Shown: positions 42,805 through 52,278 of the stretch, one piece after another
How positions within the stretch are numbered: the stretch's first letter is position 1
Layout: the number at the start of each line of letters is the position of its first letter
Assembly (NCBI RefSeq): GCF_017355265.1
Contig: NZ_JADIJQ010000002.1
Location: forward strand, 62,001 to 126,000
Direction of reading: 5' to 3'
Length of the DNA stretch: 64,000 nt
DNA from: Tessaracoccus sp. SD287
GTDB lineage: Bacteria > Actinomycetota > Actinomycetes > Propionibacteriales > Propionibacteriaceae
Translations under genes and position numbers: made by a program
The notes under the pieces: model-generated
What the model was told of the DNA's origin: nothing
The model's input: only the letters and a program-made list of their open reading frames with translations
Databases searched by the model: none

Positions 42805-43719
42805 TCAGACCAACCCCTTCTCCCCCAACCACGCCTTGGCGATCTCGTCCGAGCCGAGCTTCTCGTCGACCGAACGAGCATTCAGCTTCTGCAACTCCGT
42901 GGCGGTCAGCGCCTTGTTGACCTTGTCGATCGCCGCAGCGGCGGCATCGTCCACCTTCTTGGAGACCACCGGTACCACGTTCTGGGGAAGGATCAGATTC
43001 TTGGGGTCCTTCAGCACCACCAACCCCTGCTTGGCGATGACCGGGTCGGCGGTGTAGATGTCGGCCACCTGCACGTCGCCGTCCAGCAGCGCCTTGACCG
43101 TCAACGGGCCACCGGAGTCCTCCACCGGGACGACCTCGGCGTCGACGCCGTAGGCCTCCTTGAGACCCTTGGGCCCGTAGGGACGAGTGCTGAACTCGCT
43201 GTTGGCGGCGATCTTGATCGTGCCGCCGACCTTGGTCAGGTCGGCGATGCTGGCCAGGCCGTGCTGCTCGGCCAACGCCTTAGTGACGGTGTAGGAGTCC
43301 TGGTCGCTGGCCTCGGCGGGGTCGAGGACCCGCAGCTTGTCACCGAGCGCCTTGCCCAGTTCGGTCTGGATCGCGTAGACCGTCGTGGCGGTCGAGGACT
43401 TGTCGAGGTACTGCAGCAGGTTGCCGTTGTATTCAGGGAAGACGTCGATCTTGCCTGCCTGGATCTCGGGAAGGTAGACCTCGCGCTGGCCAATCTGGTA
43501 CTGCCGGGTGACGGTGAAGCCGGCTTTCTCGAGCGACTGGGCGTACAGCTCGGCAATTATCTCATTGGAGTAGTAGGCCTGCGATCCCACCACCAGCGTT
43601 CCACCGGCAGCGGTGTTGGCGGCGGTGGTCGCGTCCTGGCTGAGCGGGTCAGCCGACGAGCATCCGGCCAGGACGGCGAGCCCCGCCAGCGAGACGAAGT
43701 GACGACGGTTGAGCGTCAT
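42805..43719 (-). CDS. OpuC/OsmF-type osmoprotectant-binding lipoprotein
   Basis: 304 residues; the ATG at 43719 overlaps the permease stop. A lipoprotein signal (NRRHFVSLAGLAVLAGC) is followed by a QAT-type binding fold: LVVGSQAYYSNEIIAELYAQSLEKAGF, VFPEYNGNLLQYLDKSS and VQVADIYTADPVIAKQGLVVL, typical of OpuCC and YehZ/OsmF proteins that bind glycine betaine, choline or similar quaternary amines. It feeds the two permeases upstream. Last gene of the four-gene operon. The exact ligand cannot be read from the sequence. Confidence 0.9.
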   Translation of the reverse strand: MTLNRRHFVSLAGLAVLAGCSSADPLSQDATTAANTAAGGTLVVGSQAYYSNEIIAELYAQSLEKAGFTVTRQYQIGQREVYLPEIQAGKIDVFPEYNGNLLQYLDKSSTATTVYAIQTELGKALGDKLRVLDPAEASDQDSYTVTKALAEQHGLASIADLTKVGGTIKIAANSEFSTRPYGPKGLKEAYGVDAEVVPVEDSGGPLTVKALLDGDVQVADIYTADPVIAKQGLVVLKDPKNLILPQNVVPVVSKKVDDAAAAAIDKVNKALTATELQKLNARSVDEKLGSDEIAKAWLGEKGLV

Positions 43720-44393
43720 GAGCGTTCCTTTCGGGTGAGTGCATGGGCAGGGGTTGCCACGCGCTGGAGGGTGAGGAAGATGAGTTCACTGGTGATGGCC
43801 AGGCCGATGACCAGCAGTGAGGACGCCAGCATGACGTCGTACTGCTGGGTCTTCAACCCCAGGAAGAGCAGCCTGCCCAGTCCGCCGGCCCCCACGTAGG
43901 CCGCGAGGGTGGCGGTGGAGATGATCTGCAGCATCGCCGAGCGCAGCCCGCCCAGCAGCACCGGCAGGCCGAGCGGCACCTCGACCTGTCGCAGGATCTG
44001 CCACTCGGTCATTCCGGCCGCGCGGGCCCCGTCCACGACGGCACGGTCCACGCCCTGGACGCCGGCATAGGCGCCGGCGAGCACGCTGGGGATGCCCAGG
44101 ATGACGAAGGCCAGCATCGGGGCGGTCAGGCCAATGCCGACCATGATGCCGAACAGGGTCACCAGTCCCAGGGTGGGCAGGGCGCGGGCACCGCCGCTGA
44201 GCCCGACGGCGAGGCCGCGTCCGCGTCCGGTGTGGCCCACCCACCAGCCGATCGGGATGGCGATCAGCGCCGAGATCGCCAGGCCCAGCAGGCTGTACCA
44301 GAGGTGTTGCCACAACAGGGGCCCTGCCCCGAGGGCACCGGTCCAGTTCTCGGCGACACCGAGCCAGGCGAAGGCCTCGACCAGGAAGTTCAT
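43716..44393 (-). CDS. OpuC-type ABC transporter permease (second)
   Basis: 225 residues from the ATG at 44393, which overlaps the upstream permease stop (ATGA). Six membrane segments and the EAA-loop region GARAAGMTEWQILRQVEVPLGLP identify a BPD-type permease of the OpuCB/OpuCD family. The phrase STATLAAYVGAGGLGRLLF is characteristic of osmoprotectant permeases. It pairs with the other permease to make the channel. Confidence 0.92.
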   Translation of the reverse strand: MNFLVEAFAWLGVAENWTGALGAGPLLWQHLWYSLLGLAISALIAIPIGWWVGHTGRGRGLAVGLSGGARALPTLGLVTLFGIMVGIGLTAPMLAFVILGIPSVLAGAYAGVQGVDRAVVDGARAAGMTEWQILRQVEVPLGLPVLLGGLRSAMLQIISTATLAAYVGAGGLGRLLFLGLKTQQYDVMLASSLLVIGLAITSELIFLTLQRVATPAHALTRKERS

Positions 44394-45043
44394 GCCGCCC
44401 CCGCCGTCGCCTCGGGTCGTGCCCATGGCAGGATGAGTCGTCCGGCGCGGGCCAACAGCCAGTCGACCAGCAGCGCCAACACGACGGTGGCCACCAGTCC
44501 GGTGACGATCTCCTCGATGATGCCGCGCTGGAAGCCGTCGGTGAACAGTTGCCCGAGGCTGGGAATGCCCAGCACCGCGCCCACGGTGACCAGCGAAATG
44601 GTGCTGACCGCCACCACCCGCAGCCCTGCCAGCATGGTCGGACCCGCCAGCGGCAGGTCGACGGTCAGGAAACGGCGCACCGGCGGATGTCCCATCGCCA
44701 CCGCGGCGTCGAGCACCTTGGCATCGACCTGGCCCAGGGCGTCCACGGTGGCCGGCACCATCAGCGCCAGCCCGTACAGGGTCAGTGCGACGACCATGTT
44801 GACCTGGTCACGGATGTTGGTGCCCAGCAGCAGGGGCAGCACGATGAACAAGGGCAGCGACGGGATCGCGTACATCAGCGACGACAGCGAGACCAACGGC
44901 ACCCGCAGCCAGCGCACCTTGTTGGCGAGCCAGGCGACCGGCACCGCCAGCACCAGGCTGAGCGCGATCGGCGGCAGGGACAGCATCAGGTGGCGCACCA
45001 GCAGCTGGCCGATCAGGTCGAGATTGCCCAGCAGCCAGGTCAC
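44390..45043 (-). CDS. OpuC-type ABC transporter permease (first)
   Basis: 217 residues, GTG at 45043 overlapping the ATPase stop (GTGA). Five or six membrane segments, with MYAIPSLPLFIVLPLLLG near the start and AVAMGHPPVRRFLTVDLPLAGP as the EAA loop contacting the ATPase. It belongs with its partner to the OpuCB/OpuCD pair. Gene overlaps on both sides show a single translationally coupled operon. Confidence 0.92.
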   Translation of the reverse strand: MTWLLGNLDLIGQLLVRHLMLSLPPIALSLVLAVPVAWLANKVRWLRVPLVSLSSLMYAIPSLPLFIVLPLLLGTNIRDQVNMVVALTLYGLALMVPATVDALGQVDAKVLDAAVAMGHPPVRRFLTVDLPLAGPTMLAGLRVVAVSTISLVTVGAVLGIPSLGQLFTDGFQRGIIEEIVTGLVATVVLALLVDWLLARAGRLILPWARPEATAGAA

Positions 45044-45876
45044 GAGCCGCCGCCCGTGGTGCCGGGGGCGGTGAGCAGGCCCACGGGTCGTCCGTGTGCG
45101 TCGACCAGAACGGTGCGGCCGTTGACCTGTTCGGGGTGCAGCGAGCGTTCGCCGCTGTCCAGGCCCACGAACTGGCGGACGAAGTCGTCGGCGGGGTCAG
45201 CGAGAATCTGGTGGCCGGTGCCCCGCTGGGCGACCTCGGCATGCGGCTTGAGGATGATGATCTCGTCACCCAGCAGCAGTGCCTCGGTGATGTCGTGGGT
45301 GACGAAGACGACGGTCTTGCCCAGTTCCCGCTGCAGGCCCAGCAGCCACTGCTGCAGGTCGCTGCGCACGAGCGGGTCGACCGCCCCGAACGGTTCGTCC
45401 ATCAGCAGGATGTTCGGGTCGGCCGCCAGCGCCCGGGCGACACCCACCCGCTGCTGCTGACCGCCCGAGAGTTGGTGCGGGTAGCGGTTGGCCATGGACC
45501 GGTCGAGGCCGACCAGGTCCATCAGTTCGTGGGCCCGGGTGCGGGCCTGCTGGCGGCCGGTGCCGTTCAGCATCGGGACGGTGGCGATGTTGTCGATCAC
45601 CTTGCGGTGCGGCAGCAGCCCGCCCTGCTGCATCACGTAGCCGATCCGTCGGCGCAGGTGCACCGGGTTGAGGGTGGCGACGTCCTCGTCGTCGATCAGC
45701 ACGCGTCCGGCGGTGGGGTCGACCATCCGGTTGACCATCCGCATCAGGGTGGTCTTGCCGCTGCCACTGGACCCGACGAGCACGGTGGTCGAGTGGCTGG
45801 GCACGACCGCGCTGAAGTCCGCGACGGCGGCGGTGCCGTCGGGGTAGCGCTTGGAGACGTGCTGGAACTCGATCAC
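45040..45876 (-). CDS. OpuC-type ABC transporter ATP-binding protein
   Basis: 278 residues from the GTG at 45876 (IEFQHVSKRYPDG) with GGGAGGA five bases upstream; the frame is open further but lacks ABC-like sequence. Walker A VGSSGSGKTT, signature LSGGQQQRVGVARAL, Walker B ILLMDEPFGAVDP and switch FVTHDITEALLL are intact. It lacks the two CBS domains that sense ionic strength in OpuA/OpuCA homologues; only a short tail follows the core. It is the first gene of the operon; its promoter shares the 277-base gap with the copper ATPase. Confidence 0.92.
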   Translation of the reverse strand: MIEFQHVSKRYPDGTAAVADFSAVVPSHSTTVLVGSSGSGKTTLMRMVNRMVDPTAGRVLIDDEDVATLNPVHLRRRIGYVMQQGGLLPHRKVIDNIATVPMLNGTGRQQARTRAHELMDLVGLDRSMANRYPHQLSGGQQQRVGVARALAADPNILLMDEPFGAVDPLVRSDLQQWLLGLQRELGKTVVFVTHDITEALLLGDEIIILKPHAEVAQRGTGHQILADPADDFVRQFVGLDSGERSLHPEQVNGRTVLVDAHGRPVGLLTAPGTTGGGS

Positions 45877-46112
45877 GGGGGTCCTCCCTGCTGGGCAGGT
45901 GGTGCAACGGGGATGGGCTGCGGTTTGTTCCGGGGGTTCCACGATTGCACAGCCCGACGACACCTGCGGCTGATCCGGCGGTGTTGTCCAGCCGCAAGTC
46001 ATCGGGATGGCGAGGGCATCCTCACTGCGCGTGGAGTGCCGCCCGTTGCGTGGTTCGCAGGCCTTTCAGGGACCCGTGCCTAGTGCCACATATCGCGGCA
46101 TTCTGCTTTTTG

Positions 46113-46129
46113 ATACCCCCATGGGGTAT
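46113..46129. promoter_or_regulatory. CsoR-type operator upstream of the copper ATPase
   Basis: ATACCCCCATGGGGTAT is a near-perfect palindrome (ATACCCC-CAT-GGGGTAT) of the GC-tract type bound by CsoR-family repressors. It overlaps the likely -10 (TATATA or TATAGT, 46127-46134) and lies 25 bases before the start codon. Confidence 0.75.
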
Positions 46130-46153
46130 ATAGTCAGGACAGAAGGGAGCGAT

Positions 46154-48394
46154 ATGTCCAGACAGAAGCACGACCAGCACGACCAGCACGAGCAAGAGGG
46201 CCATGGGCATCAGGGCCACGGGCACCACCCGGCTGAGGGCCACGGGCACCACGTGACCACAACCCCCCGAACCGGGAGCGTTCCCCCGGGCACCGAATGG
46301 ACCTGCCCCATGCACCCCGAGATCCGGCGTGACGGTCCCGGGTCCTGCCCGATCTGCGGCATGGCGCTGGAACCGGCCATCTACGACCCCGACGCCGGAC
46401 CCAACCAGGAACTCATCGACATGCGCCGCCGGTTCTGGATCGGGGCCGCACTCACCATCCCGCTGCTGGCGATGGCCATGATCCTGCCGCTGCTCGGCAT
46501 CGAGATCGGCCTGTCGGGGGCCGCCAACCAGTGGGTCCAGTTCGCGCTGGCGACCCCGGTCGTCTTCTGGGCGGGGTGGCCGTTCTACGTCCGCGCCGCC
46601 GCGTCGATCAGGAACCGGTCGCTGAACATGTTCACCCTGGTCGCCCTCGGCGTCACTGCGGCGTGGACCTACTCCACGGTGGGCCTGCTGTGGCCCGGCG
46701 TCTTCCCCGAGTCGATGCGCGTGATGGACGGACGCCCCGAGCCCTACTACGAGGCGGCCGCGGTCATCACCGTGCTGGTCCTGCTCGGACAAGTCCTCGA
46801 ACTCCGTGCCCGGGAATCCACGTCGGGAGCGATCAAGGCGCTGATGGACCTCGCCCCAGCCCAGGCCCGCCGGATCAACTCCGACGGCACCGAGACCGAC
46901 GTCGACCTGGCCGACCTGGTCGTCGGCGATCTGGTCCGGGTGCGGCCCGGGGAGAAGGTGCCAGTTGACGGCTCGGTCACCGACGGCCGCTCGAGCATCG
47001 ACGAGTCCATGGTCACCGGTGAGTCGCTGGCCGTCTCGAAGCAGGCGGGCGACCGCGTCGTGGGCGGCACCGTCAACGGCAACGGCAGCCTGGTCATCCG
47101 CGCCGAACGTCTCGGGTCCGACTCGTTGTTGTCGCGGATCGTCGCCATGGTCGGCGAGGCGCAGCGCTCGCGCGCCCCCATCCAGTCCCTGGTCGACAAG
47201 GTCTCGGCGGTCTTCGTCCCCGTCGTCATCGGCATCGCGCTCATAGCCTTCGTCATCTGGCTCCTGGTCGGGCCTGAACCACGCCTGCCGCACGCCCTGG
47301 TCGTGGCCGTGTCCGTGTTGATCATCGCCTGCCCCTGTGCGCTGGGTCTGGCCACGCCCATGTCGATCATGGTCGGGGTCGGACGAGCCGCGCGGGCCGG
47401 CGTGCTGGTCAAGAACGCCGAGGCGCTGGAGGTCATGCAGCAGGTCGACACCGTGGTGGTCGACAAGACCGGCACCCTGACCCAGGGCGCGCCGACGATC
47501 ACGGTCATCGAGACCCTCGCCGAACTCGCCGAGGACGAGGTGCTGGCGCTGGCCGCGGCCGTCGAGCAGCACTCCGAGCACCCGCTGGCCCAGGCCATCG
47601 TCACCGGCGCGCGCGACCGTGACCTGACCATCCCTGCGTCCACCGACTTCACCTCCGAGGCAGGCGGCGGTGTCCGCGCCGAGGTGGGCGGACGCTGGGT
47701 CAGCATCGGCAATGCGGACTACGTCTCTGCACCCGAGGCCGCCGAAACCGCGGCTGACCAGCTGCGGGGTGAGGGCGCCACGGCCGTCCACGTCTCGGTC
47801 GACGGGCAGGTGGTTGGCGTGCTGGCGATCGAGGACCCGGTCAAGCAGACCACCCCCCGCGCCATCCAGGCGCTGCACGCCGCCGGCATCCGGCTGGTGA
47901 TGCTCACCGGCGACAACCAGACCACCGCGGACGCCGTCGCCCGACGCCTGGGCATCGACGAGGTCCGCGCCCAGGTGCTTCCCGAGGACAAGGGGCGGGT
48001 GATCGAGGACCTCAAGGCGCAGGGGCGGACGGTGGCCATGGCCGGCGACGGCGTGAACGACGCCCCCGCACTGGCCACCGCCGACGTCGGCATCGCCATG
48101 GGCACCGGCACCGACGTGGCCATGGAGAGCGCCGGGGTCACCCTGCTCGGCGGCGACCTGGTGGGGATCGTCCGGGCGCGGACCCTGTCACGGGCCACCA
48201 TGGCCAACATCAGGCAGAACCTCATCTTCGCCTTCATCTACAACGTGATCGGCATTCCGGTCGCGGCCGGGGTGCTCTACCCGTTCCTGGGGGTGCTGCT
48301 CTCGCCCATGATCGCCGCGCTGGCCATGGCGCTGTCGTCGGTGAGCGTCATCACCAACGCGGCCCGACTGAATCGGGTCACGCTGGAGCTGTGA
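46154..48394 (+). CDS. copA: Copper-translocating P1B-type ATPase
   Basis: 746 residues from the ATG at 46154 with GAAGGGAG upstream. The first 35 residues are His/Gly/Gln-rich, then [20 protein letters not shown] (Cys51, Cys65, Cys68) forms a heavy-metal-binding domain instead of the usual HMA domain. Eight membrane helices include the CPC motif ([13 protein letters not shown]), with the actuator TGES (MVTGESLAV), phosphorylation [16 protein letters not shown] nucleotide motif and [10 protein letters not shown] hinge. CPC points to Cu(I)/Ag(I) export (P1B-1); the His-rich start is more like CopB. A CsoR-type operator in front supports copper-induced expression. Confidence 0.9.
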   Translation: MSRQKHDQHDQHEQEGHGHQGHGHHPAEGHGHHVTTTPRTGSVPPGTEWTCPMHPEIRRDGPGSCPICGMALEPAIYDPDAGPNQELIDMRRRFWIGAALTIPLLAMAMILPLLGIEIGLSGAANQWVQFALATPVVFWAGWPFYVRAAASIRNRSLNMFTLVALGVTAAWTYSTVGLLWPGVFPESMRVMDGRPEPYYEAAAVITVLVLLGQVLELRARESTSGAIKALMDLAPAQARRINSDGTETDVDLADLVVGDLVRVRPGEKVPVDGSVTDGRSSIDESMVTGESLAVSKQAGDRVVGGTVNGNGSLVIRAERLGSDSLLSRIVAMVGEAQRSRAPIQSLVDKVSAVFVPVVIGIALIAFVIWLLVGPEPRLPHALVVAVSVLIIACPCALGLATPMSIMVGVGRAARAGVLVKNAEALEVMQQVDTVVVDKTGTLTQGAPTITVIETLAELAEDEVLALAAAVEQHSEHPLAQAIVTGARDRDLTIPASTDFTSEAGGGVRAEVGGRWVSIGNADYVSAPEAAETAADQLRGEGATAVHVSVDGQVVGVLAIEDPVKQTTPRAIQALHAAGIRLVMLTGDNQTTADAVARRLGIDEVRAQVLPEDKGRVIEDLKAQGRTVAMAGDGVNDAPALATADVGIAMGTGTDVAMESAGVTLLGGDLVGIVRARTLSRATMANIRQNLIFAFIYNVIGIPVAAGVLYPFLGVLLSPMIAALAMALSSVSVITNAARLNRVTLEL

Positions 48395-48398
48395 GAGT

Positions 48399-48439
48399 GG
48401 GCCAGCATGCGTCGACTAGTCTCGACGGCATGCTGGCCC
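48399..48439 (+). promoter_or_regulatory. Long hairpin over the yaaA start codon
   Basis: GGGCCAGCATGC (48399-48410) pairs with GCATGCTGGCCC (48428-48439), and inside it GTCGA pairs with TCGAC, giving 17 bp with one bulged G and a 6-base loop. The 3' arm contains the ATG at 48430. It starts four bases after the copper ATPase stop, so it may serve as terminator for that gene and block ribosome access to yaaA on read-through mRNA. Confidence 0.65.
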
Positions 48440-49206
48440 TGCTCTCCCCCGCGAAATCACTGGACCTCGACTCACCGCTGACCACCCGCAAGCACTCCCA
48501 GCCGCGGCAGCTGGACGACAGCCTGCGTCTGGTCGAGGTGATGAGGAGCAAGTCTGTCGCCGACATCTCGGGCCTGATGCACATCTCGTCCGAGTTGGCC
48601 GCCCTGAACGCCGAACGCTACGCGGCCTTCGAGACCCCCTTCACCCCCCGCAACGCCCGCCCCGCGGCGCTGCTGTTCAACGGTGACGCCTACCAGGGCC
48701 TGGACGCCCGCCAGCGCTTCGACGAGCGGGACTGGACTGAGGCGCAGAAGACGGTGCGGATCCTGTCCGGGCTCTACGGCTTGCTGCGACCGCTGGACCT
48801 GATCCAGCCCTACCGACTGGAGATGGGCACCGGGCTGCGCACCGAGGCCGGGCGCAACCTCTACGAGTACTGGGGCTCGCGGATCACCGACCTGGTCCGC
48901 GACGACCTGGCCGAGTCCCCCGGCCCGGACGTGGTGGTCAACCTGGCGTCGACCGAGTACAGCACCGCCGTCGACTTCGACGCCCTCGACGCACGGGTGA
49001 TCACCCCCCGCTTCGAGAACCGGGACCGAGCCGGCAACTGGAAGGTGATCTCGTTCTCCGCGAAGCGGGCCCGGGGAACCATGGTCGGCTGGTTGGTCAC
49101 CGAGCGGGTGCGCTCGGCGCGGGCCGTCACCGAGTTCGCCGAGGACGGCTACCGCTACGCCAAGGACGTGTCCACCCCGGACGCGCCGGTGTTCCGCCGC
49201 GGCTGA
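48430..49206 (+). CDS. yaaA: YaaA-family peroxide-stress protein (UPF0246)
   Basis: 258 residues from the ATG at 48430, where the family's usual N-terminus (MLALLSPAKSLD) begins. A GTG at 48391, overlapping the preceding stop, would add 13 residues. Motifs match YaaA: FNGDAYQGLDA, ILSGLYGLLRPLDLIQPYRLEMGT, VVNLASTEYS and the C-terminal KRARGTMVGWLV. YaaA lowers free iron and protects DNA from peroxide in E. coli and has a DNA-binding fold. It follows the copper ATPase and a hairpin covers its start. Confidence 0.93.
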   Translation: MLALLSPAKSLDLDSPLTTRKHSQPRQLDDSLRLVEVMRSKSVADISGLMHISSELAALNAERYAAFETPFTPRNARPAALLFNGDAYQGLDARQRFDERDWTEAQKTVRILSGLYGLLRPLDLIQPYRLEMGTGLRTEAGRNLYEYWGSRITDLVRDDLAESPGPDVVVNLASTEYSTAVDFDALDARVITPRFENRDRAGNWKVISFSAKRARGTMVGWLVTERVRSARAVTEFAEDGYRYAKDVSTPDAPVFRRG

Positions 49207-49341
49207 TTGCCCCCGACCGCGATCCTTGTTCCTGCTTGCCCGCGAACGCGACCCTTGCCCCTAGTTCGAAGCAGGCGCAACGGTGACGTTCACGGGCAAC
49301 TGGTGAGGTTCCGGGGCAAGTAGGACATTCGGGGCCGACTG
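49205..49341. repeat. Cluster of degenerate ~19-base repeats, head-to-head
   Basis: Three units in reverse (49205-49222, 49234-49252, 49253-49270) and three forward (49283-49301, 49303-49321, 49323-49341) share a core like GTTC-NN-GGGGCAAG. Examples are GTGACGTTCACGGGCAACT and GTGAGGTTCCGGGGCAAGT. The two halves are roughly complementary and fill most of the yaaA to membrane-protein gap. Not CRISPR: no uniform spacers. Confidence 0.6.
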
Positions 49342-49420
49342 CTGACGTCACGGCGTGCTGGTGACGACCAGGCAACTGGCTCCTCGGCCGGTGGCCCGGG
49401 CACCCAGTAGCATCCCTGCC

Positions 49421-49882
49421 GTGATCATTTGGGCTGGGTGGGGTGTGCTGGCGTTCCTGCTGCCGGCAGGCGGAGCGGCGTTGTTCGTGGGACTCGGCAC
49501 GCTGATCGGACTCGACGACAGCAGCGGGGCGCAGGTGATGGCCGGCCTCGGACTGGTCGTCGGCAGCATCGCGACCTGGTTCCTGGGCCGATGGTTCAAC
49601 GAGCAGCGTCCGATCACCCTGACCGAGACCGTGGTGGCGGCCCGCCGGCAGGAGCTGGACCACCTGGTCGCCACCCGGCAGTTCCAGTACGCCCCCGGGT
49701 ACCCGGCGCCCAGCAGCCACGACGAGGCCCGCGCCCAGGCCGACCACCTGCTGGCGGCCGAGGCGGCGGCCCTGCAGAAGCGGGCGCGCAACCGGCACAC
49801 CCTGTTCTGGGTGCCGATGCAGTACATGGCCTTCCTGACCGGGGCGATCGGACTGGTCATCCTCGTGATGGGAATGATGTAA
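49421..49882 (+). CDS. Small two-membrane-segment protein of unknown function
   Basis: 153 residues. The GTG at 49421 is preferred because the hydrophobic start follows directly (IIWAGWGVLAFLLPAGG); no ribosome site is visible, and TAGCAT seven bases upstream might be a -10 for a leaderless mRNA. Two helices (about 3-25 and 35-52) lead to a soluble charged region (ETVVAARRQELDHLVATRQFQYAPGYP), and a third helix ends the protein (MAFLTGAIGLVILVMGMM). No family was recognised. It stands alone. Confidence 0.65.
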   Translation: MIIWAGWGVLAFLLPAGGAALFVGLGTLIGLDDSSGAQVMAGLGLVVGSIATWFLGRWFNEQRPITLTETVVAARRQELDHLVATRQFQYAPGYPAPSSHDEARAQADHLLAAEAAALQKRARNRHTLFWVPMQYMAFLTGAIGLVILVMGMM

Positions 49883-49927
49883 CCGTCGAACCCGCCTCCC
49901 AGCCCTTGTCGGGGTGGGCATATGGTC

Positions 49928-49954
49928 GGGGGACAGACTCAAGGCTGAGTCCCC
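49928..49954 (+). terminator. Hairpin after the small membrane protein gene
   Basis: GACTCA-AGGC-TGAGTC with flanking GGGG/CCC pairing across a small bulge, 45 bases after the stop. No clear U-tract. Confidence 0.35.
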
Positions 49955-50036
49955 GCGACCGATTCGCCGGGCTTGTCCGCACGTGGGCACGCCTGCCGAC
50001 AGCCGCGGTTGGCTCACGACGACAAGGGAGCGACCA

Positions 50037-51260
50037 ATGGCAACAGTGGCGTTGCTGGGAACCCTGGACACCAAGGGCGAGGAGTGCCTGTGGTTCCAGA
50101 ACCGACTACAAGAACATGGGGTGCAGACCCTGATCATCGACGTGGGTTCGTTCTCGTCCGACGAGCACGCCAGCGTCTCGTCCAGTGAGGTGATGCGCGC
50201 GGCAGGGAAGGATCGTGACGCCCTGCGCGAGCACCACGACCGTGGCGAGATGATGGGCGTGATGGGCGCCGGTGCGGCGGCCATCGTCAAGAAGATGGCT
50301 GCCGAGGGCACCATCCACGGCCTGCTGTCCTTTGGCGGGTCGGGCGGCTCCTCGGTCGCGGCCCCGGCGATGCAGGCCCTGCCGGTCGGCTTCCCGAAGT
50401 TGCTGGTCTCGACCATGGCCTCGGGCAATGTGAAGCCCTACGTGGGCGAGGTGGACGCGACCCTGATGTACTCCATCGTCGACGTCGCCGGGTTGAACTC
50501 CATCTCGACGCAGGTCTTCGACAACGCCGCCGCCGGCATCGCCGGCATGGCCAAGGCCTACGAGGCCCGACTGGCGGCACCCGAGGGCGACCACAAGCCC
50601 AACATCGGCATCACCATGTTCGGCCTCACCACCCCGGCCGCCGACGAGGCCCGACACACGCTGGAGTCGCTGGGCTACGAGGTATTGGTCTTCCACGCCA
50701 CCGGCACCGGCGGGCAGGCCATGGAGAAGCTGGTCGAGTCGGGGTTGTTGGCCGGCGTCTGCGACCTCACCACCACCGAACTGTGCGATGACCTGGCCGG
50801 GGGCATCCTCTCGGCCGGGCCGGACCGGCTCGAGATGGCCGGCAGGCTCGGGGTGCCGCAGGTGGTCAGCCTGGGTGCCCTGGACATGGTCAACTTCGGT
50901 CCCCGCGCCGACGTCCCCTCGAAGTACGAGGGCAGGAACTTCCTCGTCCACAACCCCACGATCACCCTGATGCGCACCACCCCGGACGAGATGGCAGAGC
51001 TCGGACGCCGGATCGCCCGCAAACTCGCAGCCGCGACCGGACCCACCGAACTGTTCATCCCGCTGCGGGGCGTCTCCGGGATCGACGTCGCCGACGGCCC
51101 CTTCTGGGACCCCGAGGCCAACGCCCGCATGATCCAGGAGTTGAAGGCCGGTCTCGAGGGTTCGCCGGTGGTCGTCCACGAACTCGACCAGCACATCAAC
51201 GACGCCGGCTTCGGAAAGACCATGGCCGAGGCCCTGCACCGTCGGATCACCGGCGCCTGA
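50037..51260 (+). CDS. Tm-1-like/UPF0261 family protein
   Basis: 407 residues from the ATG at 50037 with AAGGGAG six bases upstream. The sequence [20 protein letters not shown] at the start, [32 protein letters not shown] and [10 protein letters not shown] in the middle are the signatures of the UPF0261/Tm-1-like ATP-binding family (two Rossmann-like halves). The plant homologue Tm-1 inhibits tobamovirus replication; the bacterial role is unknown. It is followed, 31 bases later, by a PEP-hydrolase-family protein, its standard partner (fused in some organisms), so the two probably make one enzyme or pathway step. Confidence 0.9.
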   Translation: MATVALLGTLDTKGEECLWFQNRLQEHGVQTLIIDVGSFSSDEHASVSSSEVMRAAGKDRDALREHHDRGEMMGVMGAGAAAIVKKMAAEGTIHGLLSFGGSGGSSVAAPAMQALPVGFPKLLVSTMASGNVKPYVGEVDATLMYSIVDVAGLNSISTQVFDNAAAGIAGMAKAYEARLAAPEGDHKPNIGITMFGLTTPAADEARHTLESLGYEVLVFHATGTGGQAMEKLVESGLLAGVCDLTTTELCDDLAGGILSAGPDRLEMAGRLGVPQVVSLGALDMVNFGPRADVPSKYEGRNFLVHNPTITLMRTTPDEMAELGRRIARKLAAATGPTELFIPLRGVSGIDVADGPFWDPEANARMIQELKAGLEGSPVVVHELDQHINDAGFGKTMAEALHRRITGA

Positions 51261-51291
51261 CCACCACCACCCTCGCGTGACTAGGAGAATC

Positions 51292-52119
51292 ATGAACCGC
51301 AGTGACATCTTGCAGAAGTTCCGCCAGCAGGTGGCCGACGGCCGACCGATCGTCGGGGGCGGCGCCGGCACCGGCATCTCGGCCAAGTCGGCCGAGGCTG
51401 GCGGCATTGACCTGCTCATCATCTACAACTCGGGCCGCTTCCGGATGGCCGGGCGCGGCTCGCTGGCCGGGCTGATGTCCTATGGCGACGCCAATGCCAT
51501 CGTCATGGAGATGGCGATGGAGGTGTTGCCGGTGGTCAAGCACACCCCCGTGATGGCCGGGGTGCACGGCACCGACCCGTTCCGGATCATGCCGCTGTTC
51601 CTCAAGCAGGTGAAGGAGGTCGGCTTCGCGGGAGTGCAGAACTTCCCCACCGTCGGCCTGATCGACGGCGTCTTCCGGGCCAATCTGGAGGAGACGGGCA
51701 TGAGCTACGGCCTCGAGGTCGACATGATTCGGATGGCCCATGAGCTGGATCTGCTGACCTCTCCCTATGTCTTCGACACCGACCAGGCCAGGGCGATGGC
51801 CGAGGCCGGGGCCGACATCCTGGTGCCCCACATGGGGCTGACCACCTCCGGCACCATCGGGGCCCAGACCTCGATGACGTTGGAGGAGGCCGCCAAGAAG
51901 GTGCAGGAGTTGGCCGATGCCGCCAAGGCGGTCAACCCGGACATCCTGGTGCTGTGCCACGGCGGTCCGATCGCGAACCCCGAGGATGCCCAGTACGTGC
52001 TGGACAACACCGAGGGCATCGTCGGCTTCTACGGCGCCAGCTCGGTGGAACGATTCCCGACCGAGACCGGCATCAAGGAGCAGACGGAGAAGTTCAAGGC
52101 CATCACCTTCCGCAAGTAG
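51292..52119 (+). CDS. Phosphoenolpyruvate hydrolase-family TIM-barrel protein
   Basis: 275 residues from the ATG at 51292 with AGGAG four bases upstream. The TIM-barrel family signature is seen in [28 protein letters not shown] (broken here at GISAKS for description), [26 protein letters not shown] and [14 protein letters not shown]. The family is related to phosphoenolpyruvate-using and nitrilase-like barrels but its reaction is not established. It pairs with the UPF0261 protein just upstream. A very long hairpin starts on the next base after its stop. Confidence 0.88.
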   Translation: MNRSDILQKFRQQVADGRPIVGGGAGTGISAKSAEAGGIDLLIIYNSGRFRMAGRGSLAGLMSYGDANAIVMEMAMEVLPVVKHTPVMAGVHGTDPFRIMPLFLKQVKEVGFAGVQNFPTVGLIDGVFRANLEETGMSYGLEVDMIRMAHELDLLTSPYVFDTDQARAMAEAGADILVPHMGLTTSGTIGAQTSMTLEEAAKKVQELADAAKAVNPDILVLCHGGPIANPEDAQYVLDNTEGIVGFYGASSVERFPTETGIKEQTEKFKAITFRK

Positions 52120-52197
52120 CCCCAGTAACTGTCCCCCAGTTGGGCCTACCCCCCTGTTTTGAGGGGGTCGGGGCCATCTGGGGGACGCTTACTGGGG
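52120..52197 (+). terminator. Very long hairpin after the PEP-hydrolase-family gene
   Basis: Nested arms pair across about 78 bases: CCCCAGTAA/TTACTGGGG outside, then GTCCCCCAG/CTGGGGGAC, GGGCC/GGCC, and ACCCCCCT/AGGGGGT around the loop GTTTTG. It starts directly after the stop codon. The second arm pair repeats the core of the dispersed palindromes. Confidence 0.7.
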
Positions 52198-52278
52198 GGC
52201 CTCGGCGATCGGCCCAGCCAGTCAGTGGCTGGGCCCCGCCCTGCCCCCCAGCGGAATCTCCACAGCGCGCCTGAAACA

